The notes: a model not told the origin generated them from the sequence alone. A stretch of 33,072 bases of DNA from Bacteroidota bacterium (GCA_016845105.1 JAERTF010000150.1:1-33072), one strand, 5' to 3'. Counted from the stretch's first letter, positions 24,483 to 33,072 are shown. Program-made: numbers and translations.

Positions 24483-24490
24483 TATTTTTG
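24483..24490 (+). promoter_or_regulatory. -7 promoter box of the lytic transglycosylase operon
   Basis: TATTTTTG matches TAnnTTTG, 29 nt before the ATG at 24520. This probably drives the transglycosylase, uvrA and LOG-family genes together. Confidence 0.6.
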
Positions 24491-24519
24491 CAATTTCTTA
24501 GATATACCACAATACAAAC

Positions 24520-25485
24520 ATGAATAGACTTATTACCTACATATTTCTAATTATTTTAATCATACTTCTAATTTTTGGATTTGATAAATTAACTACATAT
24601 AAGCAATCCCAGCTACCAGGCACGAATGAGCAGTATTATAAAATTGTTTCATTACCAATTCCTGATACATTATCAATTTTTGGTGATGAAATGCCTTTGG
24701 ATATATTTTATGTAAAGGAATCGTTGGATCGAGAGCTATCAGTTAATACATATTGGCATTCTTCAACATTACAAATAATTAAAAGAGCTAATAGATGGTT
24801 TCCTCTTTTTGATTCGATACTTTCTGATAATGGTATTCCTTCGGATTTTAAATATTTGGCAGTAATTGAAAGTGGGTTAATGAATGTTACCTCGCCAGCT
24901 GGGGCAGTTGGATATTGGCAGTTTTTAAAAGGTACAGCAAAAGATTATGATCTTGAGATTAATAAGGAGGTTGATGAGAGATACAATGTAATAAAAGCAA
25001 CTGAAGCTGCATGCAGCTACTTTATGGATAGTTATGAAAAATTTGGCAACTGGACATTGGTTGCTGCTGCATATAATGCTGGGAATAGAGGAATAACCAA
25101 ACAGATGGAAAGACAAAAGTCAGGGTCCTATTATGATCTCTTGTTATCCGATGAAACATCGAGATATATATATAGAATAGCTGCCTTAAAGATTATTTTT
25201 GAAAAACCCGAACTATATGGTTTTTATATTGAAGAAGATGAAATATATCCAGCCATACCAACGCATAAGGTAATTATTGAGGATGAAGTTAAGGACTTAG
25301 CTGATTTTGCAAAACTAAATGGTGTTAGTTATAAGATTCTCAAATACTTTAATCCCTGGTTGCGACAAAACTATTTAAAAAATAGAAAGAAGAAAACCTA
25401 TGAGATTCTAATTCCAGATGCTCCGTTTAATATGACCCATGAATCAATAATACTTAACCAAAACGGAATTAGCACCATAAATTAA
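24520..25485 (+). CDS. Membrane-anchored lytic transglycosylase (MltD/SLT type)
   Basis: A 321-aa protein with one N-terminal hydrophobic segment (5-20, IIL-rich) and no lipobox Cys, so probably an uncleaved membrane anchor facing the periplasm. The SLT domain (about 100-215) has catalytic E117 in AVIESGL, GAVGYWQF (128-135) and AAYNAGN (183-189). It cleaves peptidoglycan strands non-hydrolytically, leaving 1,6-anhydroMurNAc ends. The last 75 residues (VKDLADFAKLNGVSYKILKY, then NPWLRQNYLKNRKKKTYEIL without the final part) resemble a single degenerate LysM. First gene of a tight set: uvrA starts 8 bp after its stop. Confidence 0.88.
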   Translation: MNRLITYIFLIILIILLIFGFDKLTTYKQSQLPGTNEQYYKIVSLPIPDTLSIFGDEMPLDIFYVKESLDRELSVNTYWHSSTLQIIKRANRWFPLFDSILSDNGIPSDFKYLAVIESGLMNVTSPAGAVGYWQFLKGTAKDYDLEINKEVDERYNVIKATEAACSYFMDSYEKFGNWTLVAAAYNAGNRGITKQMERQKSGSYYDLLLSDETSRYIYRIAALKIIFEKPELYGFYIEEDEIYPAIPTHKVIIEDEVKDLADFAKLNGVSYKILKYFNPWLRQNYLKNRKKKTYEILIPDAPFNMTHESIILNQNGISTIN

Positions 25486-25493
25486 ATTACCTG

Positions 25494-28334
25494 ATGAGTA
25501 AAGATATAGTTGCACAAGGAGATGAAGTACTGGAAGTATTGGGAGCTAGAGTTCATAACCTTAAGAATATTGATGTAAGAATACCTCGAAACAAGTTTGT
25601 TGTTATTACTGGCCTAAGTGGAAGTGGTAAATCATCGTTGGCATTTGATACTATTTATGCTGAAGGACAACGTAGATATATGGAAACATTTTCTGCATAT
25701 GCTCGTCAGTTTATTGGTAATATGGAGCGACCTGATGTTGATAAAATATCAGGATTAAGTCCTGTTATTTCAATTGAGCAAAAGTCGGTAAATAAAAATC
25801 CCCGATCAACCGTTGGAACCATAACTGAGGTGTATGATTTTTTAAGATTACTATATGCTAGAGCTGCAAAAGCATTTTCCTATTCTACTGGAGAAGAAAT
25901 GGTTCAATACACCGAAGAACAGGTATCCAATTTAATAATTAAGGAATTTGATGGAAAAAAAATTGTAATGCTAGCACCAATAATTAAAGGTAGAAAAGGA
26001 CATTACCGTGAGCTTTTTGAACAAGTTCGTCAACAAGGTTATTTAAAGGTTAGGGTTGATTCAGTAATCCAGGAGATTTCGTTTGGACTGCAATTGGATC
26101 GTTACAAAGTGCATGATATTGAGGTTGTTGTTGATAGAATTAAAGTTAAGTCAAATGATATTGATAGGGTTAAAAGGACGGTTCAAACGGCAATGCGACT
26201 CGGAAAAGGTTCATTAATAATTATTGATGAGGAAAACAACATTTTACGACATTACAGTAGTAAATTAATGTGCCCTACAACCGGAATATCGTACGACGAA
26301 CCAGAGCCAAATACGTTCTCTTTTAATTCACCTTATGGTGCATGCCCTAGTTGTAATGGGCTTGGATATGTTAAGGAGATAGATCTGAATAAGATATTGC
26401 CTGATCCAACTCTTAGTGTTAAACGAGGTGGAATTGCCCCACTTGGTGAACATAAAAACAATTGGGTTTTTAATCAGATAGAAGCTATTGGTCTGAAATA
26501 TGGATTTACATTAACCACACCAGTTGGCGAATTTTCTGAGGAAGCTGTGAAAACAATTTTGCATGGTTCAAATCAAACTTTTGAAGTAAAAAAAGAGTAT
26601 CTGGGGATCACATCTTCTTATACACTTTCTTTCGAAGGGTTGATAAAATACATCGAAAACTATAGTACTGAGAATTCATCTCAAGGATCAAAACGGTGGG
26701 CTGATGCTTTTATGAATAAACATACTTGTAATGAATGTAATGGTGCAAGGCTAAAAAAGGAATCTCTTCAGTTTAAGTTTGCTGGTAAAAATATTTCTGA
26801 TTTATCACAAATGGATATTTCAAAACTCCGATTGTGGATGGATAGTGCTGAGGAAGGTATGGATAAAAAACAAAAAACTATAGCCCATGAAATTATCCGT
26901 GAAATAGTAACTCGTTTAGATTTCTTACTTGATGTAGGCATTGGATATTTAAATCTATTCAGACCTGCTAGAAGTTTGTCAGGTGGTGAATCACAACGTA
27001 TTAGACTTGCAACTCAAATTGGATCGCAGTTGACAGGAGTATTATATATACTTGATGAGCCAAGTATTGGATTGCATCAGCGGGATAATTTAAAGCTGAT
27101 TGAAGCATTAAAAAATTTACGTGATATCGGAAATTCAGTAATTGTGGTTGAGCATGATAAGGATACAATTTTGGCAGCTGATCACATTGTTGATATAGGG
27201 CCAGGTGCAGGCAGACATGGAGGAGAAATTGTTGCCCAAGGCAATGCTGAATCGATAAAAAAAAATGGAACTATAACAGCTGATTATCTGGTAGGTAAAA
27301 GGAATATTGATATTCCGAAAAAAAGAAGAAAAGGAAATTCTAAAACACTAAAATTAGTTGGAGCATCTGGGAATAATTTAAAAAATGTTGATGTAAGCTT
27401 TCAGCTGGGGAAGATGATTTGTGTAACTGGTGTTTCTGGTAGTGGAAAATCATCCTTAATAAATAATACATTATATCCTATTCTTAGCAATCACTTCTAT
27501 CGATCCTTAAAAACTCCTCTTCCCTATGTATCCGTTGAAGGTATAAAGAATATTGATAAGGTTATTGAAATAGATCAATCACCAATAGGAAGAACCCCTA
27601 GATCTAACCCTGCTACTTATACTAAAGTGTTTGATGAAATTCGCAAGCTTTATGGGAATTTATCTGAATCAAAAATTAGGGGTTATAAACCAGGAAGGTT
27701 CTCTTTTAATGTTAAAGGGGGAAGGTGTGAAACATGTAAAGGTGCAGGAATACAGACCATTGAAATGAATTTTTTGCCCGATGTTTATGTGCATTGTAAT
27801 GATTGCCAAGGTAAGAGATACAATAGAGAAACACTTGAGGTTAGATATAAAGGAAAATCCATAAATGATATCCTCAATATGACGATTAATCAAGCAATTG
27901 ATTTCTTTGAGAATATATACTTTATAGTTAACAAGCTTAAAGCCCTACAAGATGTTGGATTGGGATATTTAACCTTGGGACAATCATCAACAACTATTTC
28001 AGGTGGTGAAGCACAAAGGGTAAAACTAGCTGCCGAACTATCAAAGAAAGATACAGGAAACACTTTATATATATTGGACGAGCCTACAACTGGACTTCAT
28101 TTTGAGGATGTTAAGGTTCTATTGGGAGTGTTAAACAGATTAGTTGATAAAGGAAATACCATTATTATAATTGAGCATAATATGGAGGTGATAAAAGTTG
28201 CCGACTATATAATCGACCTGGGTCCGGAGGGTGGTGAAAAAGGCGGAGAAATCATATGTACTGGAACTCCGGAACAAGTAAGTAAGAATGAAATAAGTAG
28301 CACAGCTCCTTTTGTAACACAGGAGTTGAAATAA
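25494..28334 (+). CDS. uvrA: Excinuclease ABC subunit A
   Basis: Damage-recognition ATPase of nucleotide excision repair, 946 aa, normal length. Two ABC modules: Walker A GLSGSGKSS at 40-48 and GVSGSGKSS at 646-654, with signatures LSGGESQRIRLA and ISGGEAQRVKLA and Walker B ILDEPS and ILDEPTTG. The C-terminal zinc module is complete (C745, C748, C768, C771). The first one reads C260-x2-T263 ... C284-x2-C287: one of the four usual Cys is Thr. A UvrB-binding/insertion region lies between. Starts 8 bp after the transglycosylase stop and is followed after 20 bp by the LOG-family gene, so operonic. No SOS box is recognisable. Confidence 0.96.
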   Translation: MSKDIVAQGDEVLEVLGARVHNLKNIDVRIPRNKFVVITGLSGSGKSSLAFDTIYAEGQRRYMETFSAYARQFIGNMERPDVDKISGLSPVISIEQKSVNKNPRSTVGTITEVYDFLRLLYARAAKAFSYSTGEEMVQYTEEQVSNLIIKEFDGKKIVMLAPIIKGRKGHYRELFEQVRQQGYLKVRVDSVIQEISFGLQLDRYKVHDIEVVVDRIKVKSNDIDRVKRTVQTAMRLGKGSLIIIDEENNILRHYSSKLMCPTTGISYDEPEPNTFSFNSPYGACPSCNGLGYVKEIDLNKILPDPTLSVKRGGIAPLGEHKNNWVFNQIEAIGLKYGFTLTTPVGEFSEEAVKTILHGSNQTFEVKKEYLGITSSYTLSFEGLIKYIENYSTENSSQGSKRWADAFMNKHTCNECNGARLKKESLQFKFAGKNISDLSQMDISKLRLWMDSAEEGMDKKQKTIAHEIIREIVTRLDFLLDVGIGYLNLFRPARSLSGGESQRIRLATQIGSQLTGVLYILDEPSIGLHQRDNLKLIEALKNLRDIGNSVIVVEHDKDTILAADHIVDIGPGAGRHGGEIVAQGNAESIKKNGTITADYLVGKRNIDIPKKRRKGNSKTLKLVGASGNNLKNVDVSFQLGKMICVTGVSGSGKSSLINNTLYPILSNHFYRSLKTPLPYVSVEGIKNIDKVIEIDQSPIGRTPRSNPATYTKVFDEIRKLYGNLSESKIRGYKPGRFSFNVKGGRCETCKGAGIQTIEMNFLPDVYVHCNDCQGKRYNRETLEVRYKGKSINDILNMTINQAIDFFENIYFIVNKLKALQDVGLGYLTLGQSSTTISGGEAQRVKLAAELSKKDTGNTLYILDEPTTGLHFEDVKVLLGVLNRLVDKGNTIIIIEHNMEVIKVADYIIDLGPEGGEKGGEIICTGTPEQVSKNEISSTAPFVTQELK

Positions 28335-28354
28335 ATAACTTAACCTAAAAAACT

Positions 28355-29065
28355 ATGAATCAGGAAGAAATTATTAGAATGAGAAAAAAGTTTAAGCCTA
28401 AAACCTGGGCACAAGTTAAAGCAAACGATTCTTGGTCTGTTTTCAAAATAATGTCGGAGGTTGTTGATGGGTATGAAACTTTATCAAAAATTGGGCCTTG
28501 CGTTGCTATATTTGGGTCTGCCAGAACAAAGGTTGGTGATGAGTATTATCATACTGCTGAAGAAGTTGCATATTTATTAACTAAAAAGGGATTTGGCATT
28601 ATTACAGGTGGAGGGCCAGGAATTATGGAGGCTGCCAACAAGGGAGCTCATATTGCTGGAGGTAAATCGGTTGGCCTAAATATCAACCTGCCGTTCGAGC
28701 AAGAAGCAAATAGTTATATTGATCCTGATAAACTAATATCGTTTGATTATTTCTTTACACGTAAACTTATGTTTATGAGGTATTCGCAAGGATACATAGT
28801 ACTGCCAGGTGGATTTGGGACCTTGGATGAATTATTTGAGGCAATCACACTAATACAAACAGATAAACTTGTGAACTTTCCAATTGTTTTGATTAACAAG
28901 GAATATTGGAGAGGACTAATTGATTGGGTAAAACAAACATTGCTTAAGGAAGGTAATATTAGTGAAGAAGATTTGGATATTTTTCAGATTGTTGATACAG
29001 TTGAAGACGCCGTGAATGTTATTGAAGAGTTTTATTCGAAGTATTCACTTAAACCTAATTTTTAA
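28355..29065 (+). CDS. LOG-family Rossmann protein (TIGR00730)
   Basis: A 236-aa cytoplasmic protein with the LOG signature: ITGGGPGIMEAANKG (83-97) and LPGGFGTLDEL (150-160), plus FTRKLMFM. Members annotated as cytokinin riboside 5'-monophosphate phosphoribohydrolase release the free base and ribose 5-phosphate from nucleoside 5'-monophosphates. In bacteria outside plant contact the natural substrate is likely AMP-like or a damaged nucleotide. The first 45 residues (MNQEEIIRMRKKFKPKTWAQ onward) extend the core, as in the longer LOG group. Last gene of the operon, only 20 bp from uvrA; the nearness to DNA repair may hint at nucleotide salvage, which is inference. Confidence 0.88.
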   Translation: MNQEEIIRMRKKFKPKTWAQVKANDSWSVFKIMSEVVDGYETLSKIGPCVAIFGSARTKVGDEYYHTAEEVAYLLTKKGFGIITGGGPGIMEAANKGAHIAGGKSVGLNINLPFEQEANSYIDPDKLISFDYFFTRKLMFMRYSQGYIVLPGGFGTLDELFEAITLIQTDKLVNFPIVLINKEYWRGLIDWVKQTLLKEGNISEEDLDIFQIVDTVEDAVNVIEEFYSKYSLKPNF

Positions 29066-29087
29066 TTATTGTGTTGCTAGAGGTAAA

Positions 29088-30332
29088 CTAAATCTTCATT
29101 TTCTTAATTACTTTGGGAATAGTTAAACCCTGTACAATTATTGAAAAAGCAACTACACAATAGGTTATAAATACAAAGAAATTCTTGTTGTAAGAATCAT
29201 CTATGGATAAAGCAAGGGCAAAGGCAAGTGCACCTCTTAATCCACTCCATGTTAATATTGTAATTATCTTAAAATTAATAAATGGAAAACTCTTATGAGG
29301 CTTGTATACAATTATATATGGTAATAGTACCGAGGCAAACCTTCCAAACAGAACTATCACAATAGCCAATACTGCAGCACCAATATTCATGTCGGAAGGA
29401 TCCACAATAACTATAATCATCATACCAATTAACACAAATAAGCTACTATTAAAAATAGTGTCAATAACTTCCCAAAAACTATCGAGGAGGTTTTTAGTAT
29501 CTTTAGTTGCAGACTTATTAACCCAATTGCCAATAATAAGGCCGGCCGCAACCATCGAGAGAGCTCCGGAAATATCAAGATAATTTGCCAATGCATAACC
29601 GCCAGTTGCTACAACTAATGTTGCCATAACAGCACTTTTCGAATCGTGTTTTATATTCTTTAGAAAAAGTACTGCAATTAATCCTAAACCAGCTCCAAAG
29701 ACGACTCCACCAATCGCTTCCTTAAGAAATAGTAGTAGTGTTTCTGTATATGAAAAACTTTCCATTCCTCCCTTAATCAAATGCAAAATTGTTATAAAAA
29801 CTACAATTCCAATACCATCATTTAATAGTGATTCACCTTCTATGGTTGTACTAATGTCTTTTCTAACGTTATAATCTTTAAATATTGCCAACACTGCAAT
29901 GGGATCAGTTGGTGATATTAAAGCTCCAAATAACATACAATATAGTATTGGGATTGATAACCCAATTAAACTAAATACATAATATGAAAGTGTTCCAATA
30001 ATAATTGTAGACAACAATGTACCTATAATTGCAAATACGAGTACCGGGACTCTTTCCTTATTTAGGTTCTTAATATCAATATGAATTGAACCAGCAAATA
30101 ATAGAAAACTGAGTATTCCGTTCATTAAAAAATCTTGAAAATCTATTTTCTCAACAAGGTCCGGAATAATAGCAAAATTGAATGGTAAATAATGACGCAC
30201 ACCAATCATAATTATTGAAATTAAAATCCCTTGAATCATTAAACCAATTGTTAAAGGGAGTTTTAAATACCTATAATTGATGAAAGTTAGTAATGTGGCA
30301 AACGTAAGTAGAATCATGAAAGATTGATACAT
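29088..30332 (-). CDS. CPA1-family Na+(K+)/H+ antiporter
   Basis: A 414-aa inner-membrane protein with about 12 hydrophobic segments and no cytoplasmic regulatory tail (it ends shortly after the last segment with KVIKKMKI). Family motifs: LFAGSIHID (78-86), ALISPTDPIAV (137-147), EGESLLNDGIGIV (165-177) with the ion-binding N171-D172 pair of electroneutral CPA1 exchangers, and SGLRGALAFAL near residues 365-375. It exchanges external protons for internal Na+ or K+ for pH and salt homeostasis. Convergent with the LOG-family gene (22 bp between stops, no hairpin seen) and 94 bp downstream-facing from the protease gene. No -7 box fits well upstream. Confidence 0.93.
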   Translation of the reverse strand: MYQSFMILLTFATLLTFINYRYLKLPLTIGLMIQGILISIIMIGVRHYLPFNFAIIPDLVEKIDFQDFLMNGILSFLLFAGSIHIDIKNLNKERVPVLVFAIIGTLLSTIIIGTLSYYVFSLIGLSIPILYCMLFGALISPTDPIAVLAIFKDYNVRKDISTTIEGESLLNDGIGIVVFITILHLIKGGMESFSYTETLLLFLKEAIGGVVFGAGLGLIAVLFLKNIKHDSKSAVMATLVVATGGYALANYLDISGALSMVAAGLIIGNWVNKSATKDTKNLLDSFWEVIDTIFNSSLFVLIGMMIIVIVDPSDMNIGAAVLAIVIVLFGRFASVLLPYIIVYKPHKSFPFINFKIITILTWSGLRGALAFALALSIDDSYNKNFFVFITYCVVAFSIIVQGLTIPKVIKKMKI

Positions 30333-30426
30333 AATGCTAGTGACTAGTTAATTGTGATTGATATTACTGCTTTAATTGTATAAGTGATGAATCTCAATAT
30401 TGATTAGAGTATATGCGTTGTAAATA

Positions 30427-32523
30427 TTAATGTTTGATAATAACTTTTTTACTTTGTGAATAATTAGATGATGATAGTTTTAAAAAGTATATTCCATTGG
30501 GTAGTTTTGATGTGTTAATTGTATTATAACTAGAAAACAAGGAGCCATCCATGATTACCTTTCCAACTGAATTATAGAGATAAAACTTCAACTCAGAGCT
30601 AGAATCTTGCTGTGTAATGTTCAATGAGTTATCAGCAGGAATTGGGTAAATCATAATTTCTGATTTGGATGATATTTCACCAATTTCAACCGCTGAAGTG
30701 CTATAACTTGCAGTCCATCCATTGTCAGTAATTGAAGAGTTTGTTGAAAAAACTATTGTCATCATTCCATTAACAGCCGAAATATTTTCTGGAATACTAT
30801 TTCCAGAGAACTCACCTAATTTTTCACTACCATCATAAATGGTAACAAAATCATGATCTAATTCGGTACTAAAAGAACTAAAATTTAGGTCAATTATACC
30901 AGCATTTGTAGGTTGTATCATCCATAAACATGTGGTGAGATTCTGATAATTTGCTGGGCCACTACCATCACTAATCTCTCCTGACCAGCTAGTAATAACA
31001 TTGTTACTGCAAAATTGAGGTATTTCGGATGAAAATTCAATAAGCCAACCACTTTCTGTATTTTCAGTATCTGTATGAAATTCCAAATATAGTTCATCGG
31101 AAGATGAAGAAATTGAAGACGGGATATTATTACCCGTAAAATATCCCAATATTGGTGAATTGCTCGAATTACCATCATAAACTAAAAGAGTATCAGTAAT
31201 GTCCGTACTGAATTCAATGAAATCCAATGTAATTGAATTAACGGAATCGGTTGGAGAGATTAGCCAACTACAAACAAGATTATCAGCATAATTATAAATT
31301 GGGCCACTTCCATCATCGATTGTACCAAATAATGAAACTAGTGTATCACTACCATTGCAGTAAATTGGGTACTGATAATTTATTGTATCAGGGAAACAAT
31401 TAATTATAAGCTCTTGTGCAAGGTTAAAGTTATTTCCCCCTGGATTTAAATTACTTGTATAGAAATAGCCATCATTTGATCCACTCCAACCCCAATTAAA
31501 ATGGAAATATGAGCTATCCTGATATCCATCACAAACAAAGGCATGACCGTTAATATTTGGCACTGACCATCCAGCATAATATAATGGTATTTTTTTATCA
31601 AGATGTGCTATAATTACACTATCCCAATTTAGGTTTGTGCTATCGCGATAAAGATATTGAGTTTCAGGCGAGTACTTAAAATGATTTCTTAGTGCGTAGG
31701 CTGCTTTATGATTATACATTCCCGATCCATCAGGACCATAAACAATATCACATGATACCCCAAGATGGTAAATAATTTGGGCTGTCTCAAGGTTATTAAC
31801 TGATAAATTTGATGCCATCTCATTCCAATTATAGTCTGCTTCGCCAAAATCAGCAAAAAGCTCACCATAGGGCGGACAATTATATGAATATGATCCTGTG
31901 CCCGATTGTGGAAATCGAAAATAATTACATATTTGAGCCATGCATGTTGGAACACATCCAGTAAGGCAATGTCCTCCAGGACCTCCCCCATCTTCCGGGC
32001 ACATTTCATTGTAATACAAACCCTGATCCCATGTGGTGTTAATTAAAGGGCCAACATCACCTTTACTACGATATTCTCTTAACAGACTAGGATCGTTGGA
32101 TAAATAGTGTTTCCACAATTCATTGGTATTTGCAGGTGCAATTATATGATTATTAATTGCTTCATTAATTTGATATTTGTATTGCGAAATCCATGCTTTG
32201 AAATTATCAGGTGCAAAATCTGGATTATAGTTTCCTGAAAAAGAATATGCAACTATGGGTATTACATTATCAACAGCACTAACTGCAACCCAACCACCTT
32301 GTTTATAGTTAATAAAATACATTACTGTTTTGGAATTTAATTCAACTGAATAATAATTAGAAATTAGCTGGCTGGTATATTCAAAATTAATATTTTGATA
32401 ATTTCGTTCATAATAAAAATTGTGCGCTACTTTTTTCGCATTTTCAATGGTGATATTCTTCGAATTAGCAACCATTGATAGTTGCATAAATACGATTGTG
32501 ATAAGAACAATACTCTTTTTCAT
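30427..32523 (-). CDS. Secreted C10 (streptopain-type) cysteine protease with two CUB domains and T9SS tail
   Basis: A 698-aa protein. Order: signal peptide (about 1-21); Spi-type propeptide (about 22-155, ISNYYSVEL, KQGGWVAVSA); C10 catalytic domain (about 160-375) with nucleophile C190 in TGCVPTCMAQ, catalytic H327 in NGHAFVCDGY and the FNWGWSG segment (342-348). Two CUB-like domains follow, about 389-500 and 505-610, each opening with Cys and DGSGP and carrying the YDG motif. The C-terminal type A T9SS sorting domain (about 622-698) contains YPIPADNSLNI and LPNGIYFLKL. Catalytic spacing matches SpeB (C192/H340). Extra cysteines near the nucleophile (C175, C186, C194, C199) are unusual. Predicted surface or extracellular endopeptidase; CUB domains probably bind substrate or glycan (inference). 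Confidence 0.93.
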   Translation of the reverse strand: MKKSIVLITIVFMQLSMVANSKNITIENAKKVAHNFYYERNYQNINFEYTSQLISNYYSVELNSKTVMYFINYKQGGWVAVSAVDNVIPIVAYSFSGNYNPDFAPDNFKAWISQYKYQINEAINNHIIAPANTNELWKHYLSNDPSLLREYRSKGDVGPLINTTWDQGLYYNEMCPEDGGGPGGHCLTGCVPTCMAQICNYFRFPQSGTGSYSYNCPPYGELFADFGEADYNWNEMASNLSVNNLETAQIIYHLGVSCDIVYGPDGSGMYNHKAAYALRNHFKYSPETQYLYRDSTNLNWDSVIIAHLDKKIPLYYAGWSVPNINGHAFVCDGYQDSSYFHFNWGWSGSNDGYFYTSNLNPGGNNFNLAQELIINCFPDTINYQYPIYCNGSDTLVSLFGTIDDGSGPIYNYADNLVCSWLISPTDSVNSITLDFIEFSTDITDTLLVYDGNSSNSPILGYFTGNNIPSSISSSSDELYLEFHTDTENTESGWLIEFSSEIPQFCSNNVITSWSGEISDGSGPANYQNLTTCLWMIQPTNAGIIDLNFSSFSTELDHDFVTIYDGSEKLGEFSGNSIPENISAVNGMMTIVFSTNSSITDNGWTASYSTSAVEIGEISSKSEIMIYPIPADNSLNITQQDSSSELKFYLYNSVGKVIMDGSLFSSYNTINTSKLPNGIYFLKLSSSNYSQSKKVIIKH

Positions 32524-32552
32524 ATCGGTTTTTATATATTGATTTTCTTTTC

Positions 32553-32560
32553 CAAAGATA
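32553..32560 (-). promoter_or_regulatory. -7 promoter box of the C10 protease gene
   Basis: Minus-strand TATCTTTG matches TAnnTTTG, 29 nt before the start codon, in a 104-bp gap shared with the divergent gene at 32628. Confidence 0.6.
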
Positions 32561-32580
32561 TCGAAATTTTAGTAAAGTAT

Positions 32581-32610
32581 TTGTGATTGTGCTTTGCTTG
32601 GGTAAATTTG
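32581..32610 (+). promoter_or_regulatory. Promoter of the partial secreted-protein gene
   Basis: TTG (32581-32583), 19 bp, TAAATTTG (32603-32610): a full match to TTG-N(17-23)-TAnnTTTG, 17 nt before the ATG at 32628. Together with the box at 32553-32560 this makes a compact divergent promoter pair. Confidence 0.65.
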
Positions 32611-32627
32611 CAAAATATCTTCTTCGT

Positions 32628-33072
32628 ATGACTAAACATATATTACTTCTTCTATTTTTATTTGTCATATGCTCTCTAAATTCGCAAGAACAGTTTCATT
32701 CAAATAAAGTACTTAAGAAACACTTAACTTATAAAGAATTAGCTCAAAACGGAGTTGATAGAAAGGTATTTCAATTAATTGGACATACAAACAATATTGA
32801 TGTACGAAAAGTATATTTGGATATAAAATATCAGTTATTAACAAATCTAATTCAAGGACCAGATAATAAATTTGTAGCCAGAATAAGTACTTCAAAGGTT
32901 AGTTTGGATGGAAACATAAACCTTCGAGATTTCGCCATTGATTCTTTATTATGGCCAACTGAATACTCTGCTAGTTTGGTTATAAAAAATGGTAGACATA
33001 TTAGAGATGAAATATTATTGGAAAACCTTGATTTTAATACCACAATAGAAGTTGATATTTCTGAATATTTAG
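32628..33072 (+). CDS. Secreted protein of unknown function, 3' end beyond the window
   Basis: Open from the ATG at 32628 to the last base (148 complete codons, no stop), so a partial gene. It starts with a clear Sec signal peptide (MTKHILLLLFLFVICSLNSQ, cleavage near SQ-EQ). The mature part begins QEQFHSNKVLKKHLTYKELA and continues with a beta-rich pattern (VYLDIKYQLL, KVSLDGNINLRDF, ASLVIKNGRH). No family recognised from the visible part. The promoter fit, signal peptide and codon use all support a real gene; the minus-strand frames here lack promoter and export features. Divergent from the C10 protease gene, hence possibly co-regulated. Confidence 0.75.
   Translation, partial: MTKHILLLLFLFVICSLNSQEQFHSNKVLKKHLTYKELAQNGVDRKVFQLIGHTNNIDVRKVYLDIKYQLLTNLIQGPDNKFVARISTSKVSLDGNINLRDFAIDSLLWPTEYSASLVIKNGRHIRDEILLENLDFNTTIEVDISEYL

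Noticed and set aside
30337..30347. Short dyad CTAGTGACTAG between antiporter and protease genes
   Set aside because: Five-base-pair arms with a one-base centre in AT-rich DNA are likely chance; no promoter element is aligned with it.
31689..32009. 106-codon minus-strand frame inside the C10 protease gene
   Set aside because: It is out of frame with the catalytic domain that carries C190, so it is a shadow.

Overview
The window is chromosomal DNA from a low-GC member of the Bacteroidota, probably in the Bacteroidales/Marinilabiliales range; the order-level placement is inference. The evidence is as follows. Two secreted proteins end in type IX secretion (T9SS) sorting tails. There is a DUF5916 outer-membrane protein and a DUF4159 protein. 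Shine-Dalgarno sequences are largely absent. Many genes are preceded by the Bacteroidota-type -7 box TAnnTTTG within about 15-60 nt of the start codon. I see no tRNA, rRNA, CRISPR array, insertion sequence or phage gene, so this looks like core chromosome.

Layout: (1) 51-5340 holds a PurF-like phosphoribosyltransferase with a degenerate glutaminase domain, then a convergent TPR lipid-free exported protein and gyrA (both minus strand). (2) A 598-bp gene-free divergent spacer leads to clpC and a long acyl-CoA dehydrogenase (plus strand). (3) 10452-13353, minus strand: a GT87-type membrane glycosyltransferase that overlaps an upstream small lipoprotein gene, and a short-chain-type acyl-CoA dehydrogenase. 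(4) xerD (plus), convergent with a short-chain dehydrogenase/small acidic protein pair. (5) 15861-23676, minus strand: a long run of mostly exported proteins (a 13-repeat T9SS-secreted propeller protein, a PEP synthase/PPDK regulatory protein, an outer-membrane beta-barrel candidate, a TlpA-like thioredoxin, a DUF4159 protein, a DUF5916 protein). (6) 23823-29065, plus strand: rfbC, then a likely operon of lytic transglycosylase, uvrA and a LOG-family protein. (7) 29088-33072: a CPA1 Na+/H+ antiporter, a secreted C10 (streptopain-type) protease with two CUB domains and a T9SS tail, and a divergent secreted protein cut by the window end.

The genes are mostly housekeeping (purine synthesis, DNA topology, proteolysis, repair, chromosome-dimer resolution, fatty-acid oxidation, envelope building) mixed with envelope and secretion cargo. 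No single new multi-gene system stands out. The best leads are the PurF homologue that has lost its glutaminase nucleophile but keeps its PRPP loop and four Fe-S-type cysteines, the overlapping lipoprotein/glycosyltransferase pair, and a pair of strong inverted repeats in the leader of the 193-aa outer-membrane protein gene. Promoter positions also correct several start codons (8612, 12096, 23676; with 11654 supported by overlap and protein architecture).
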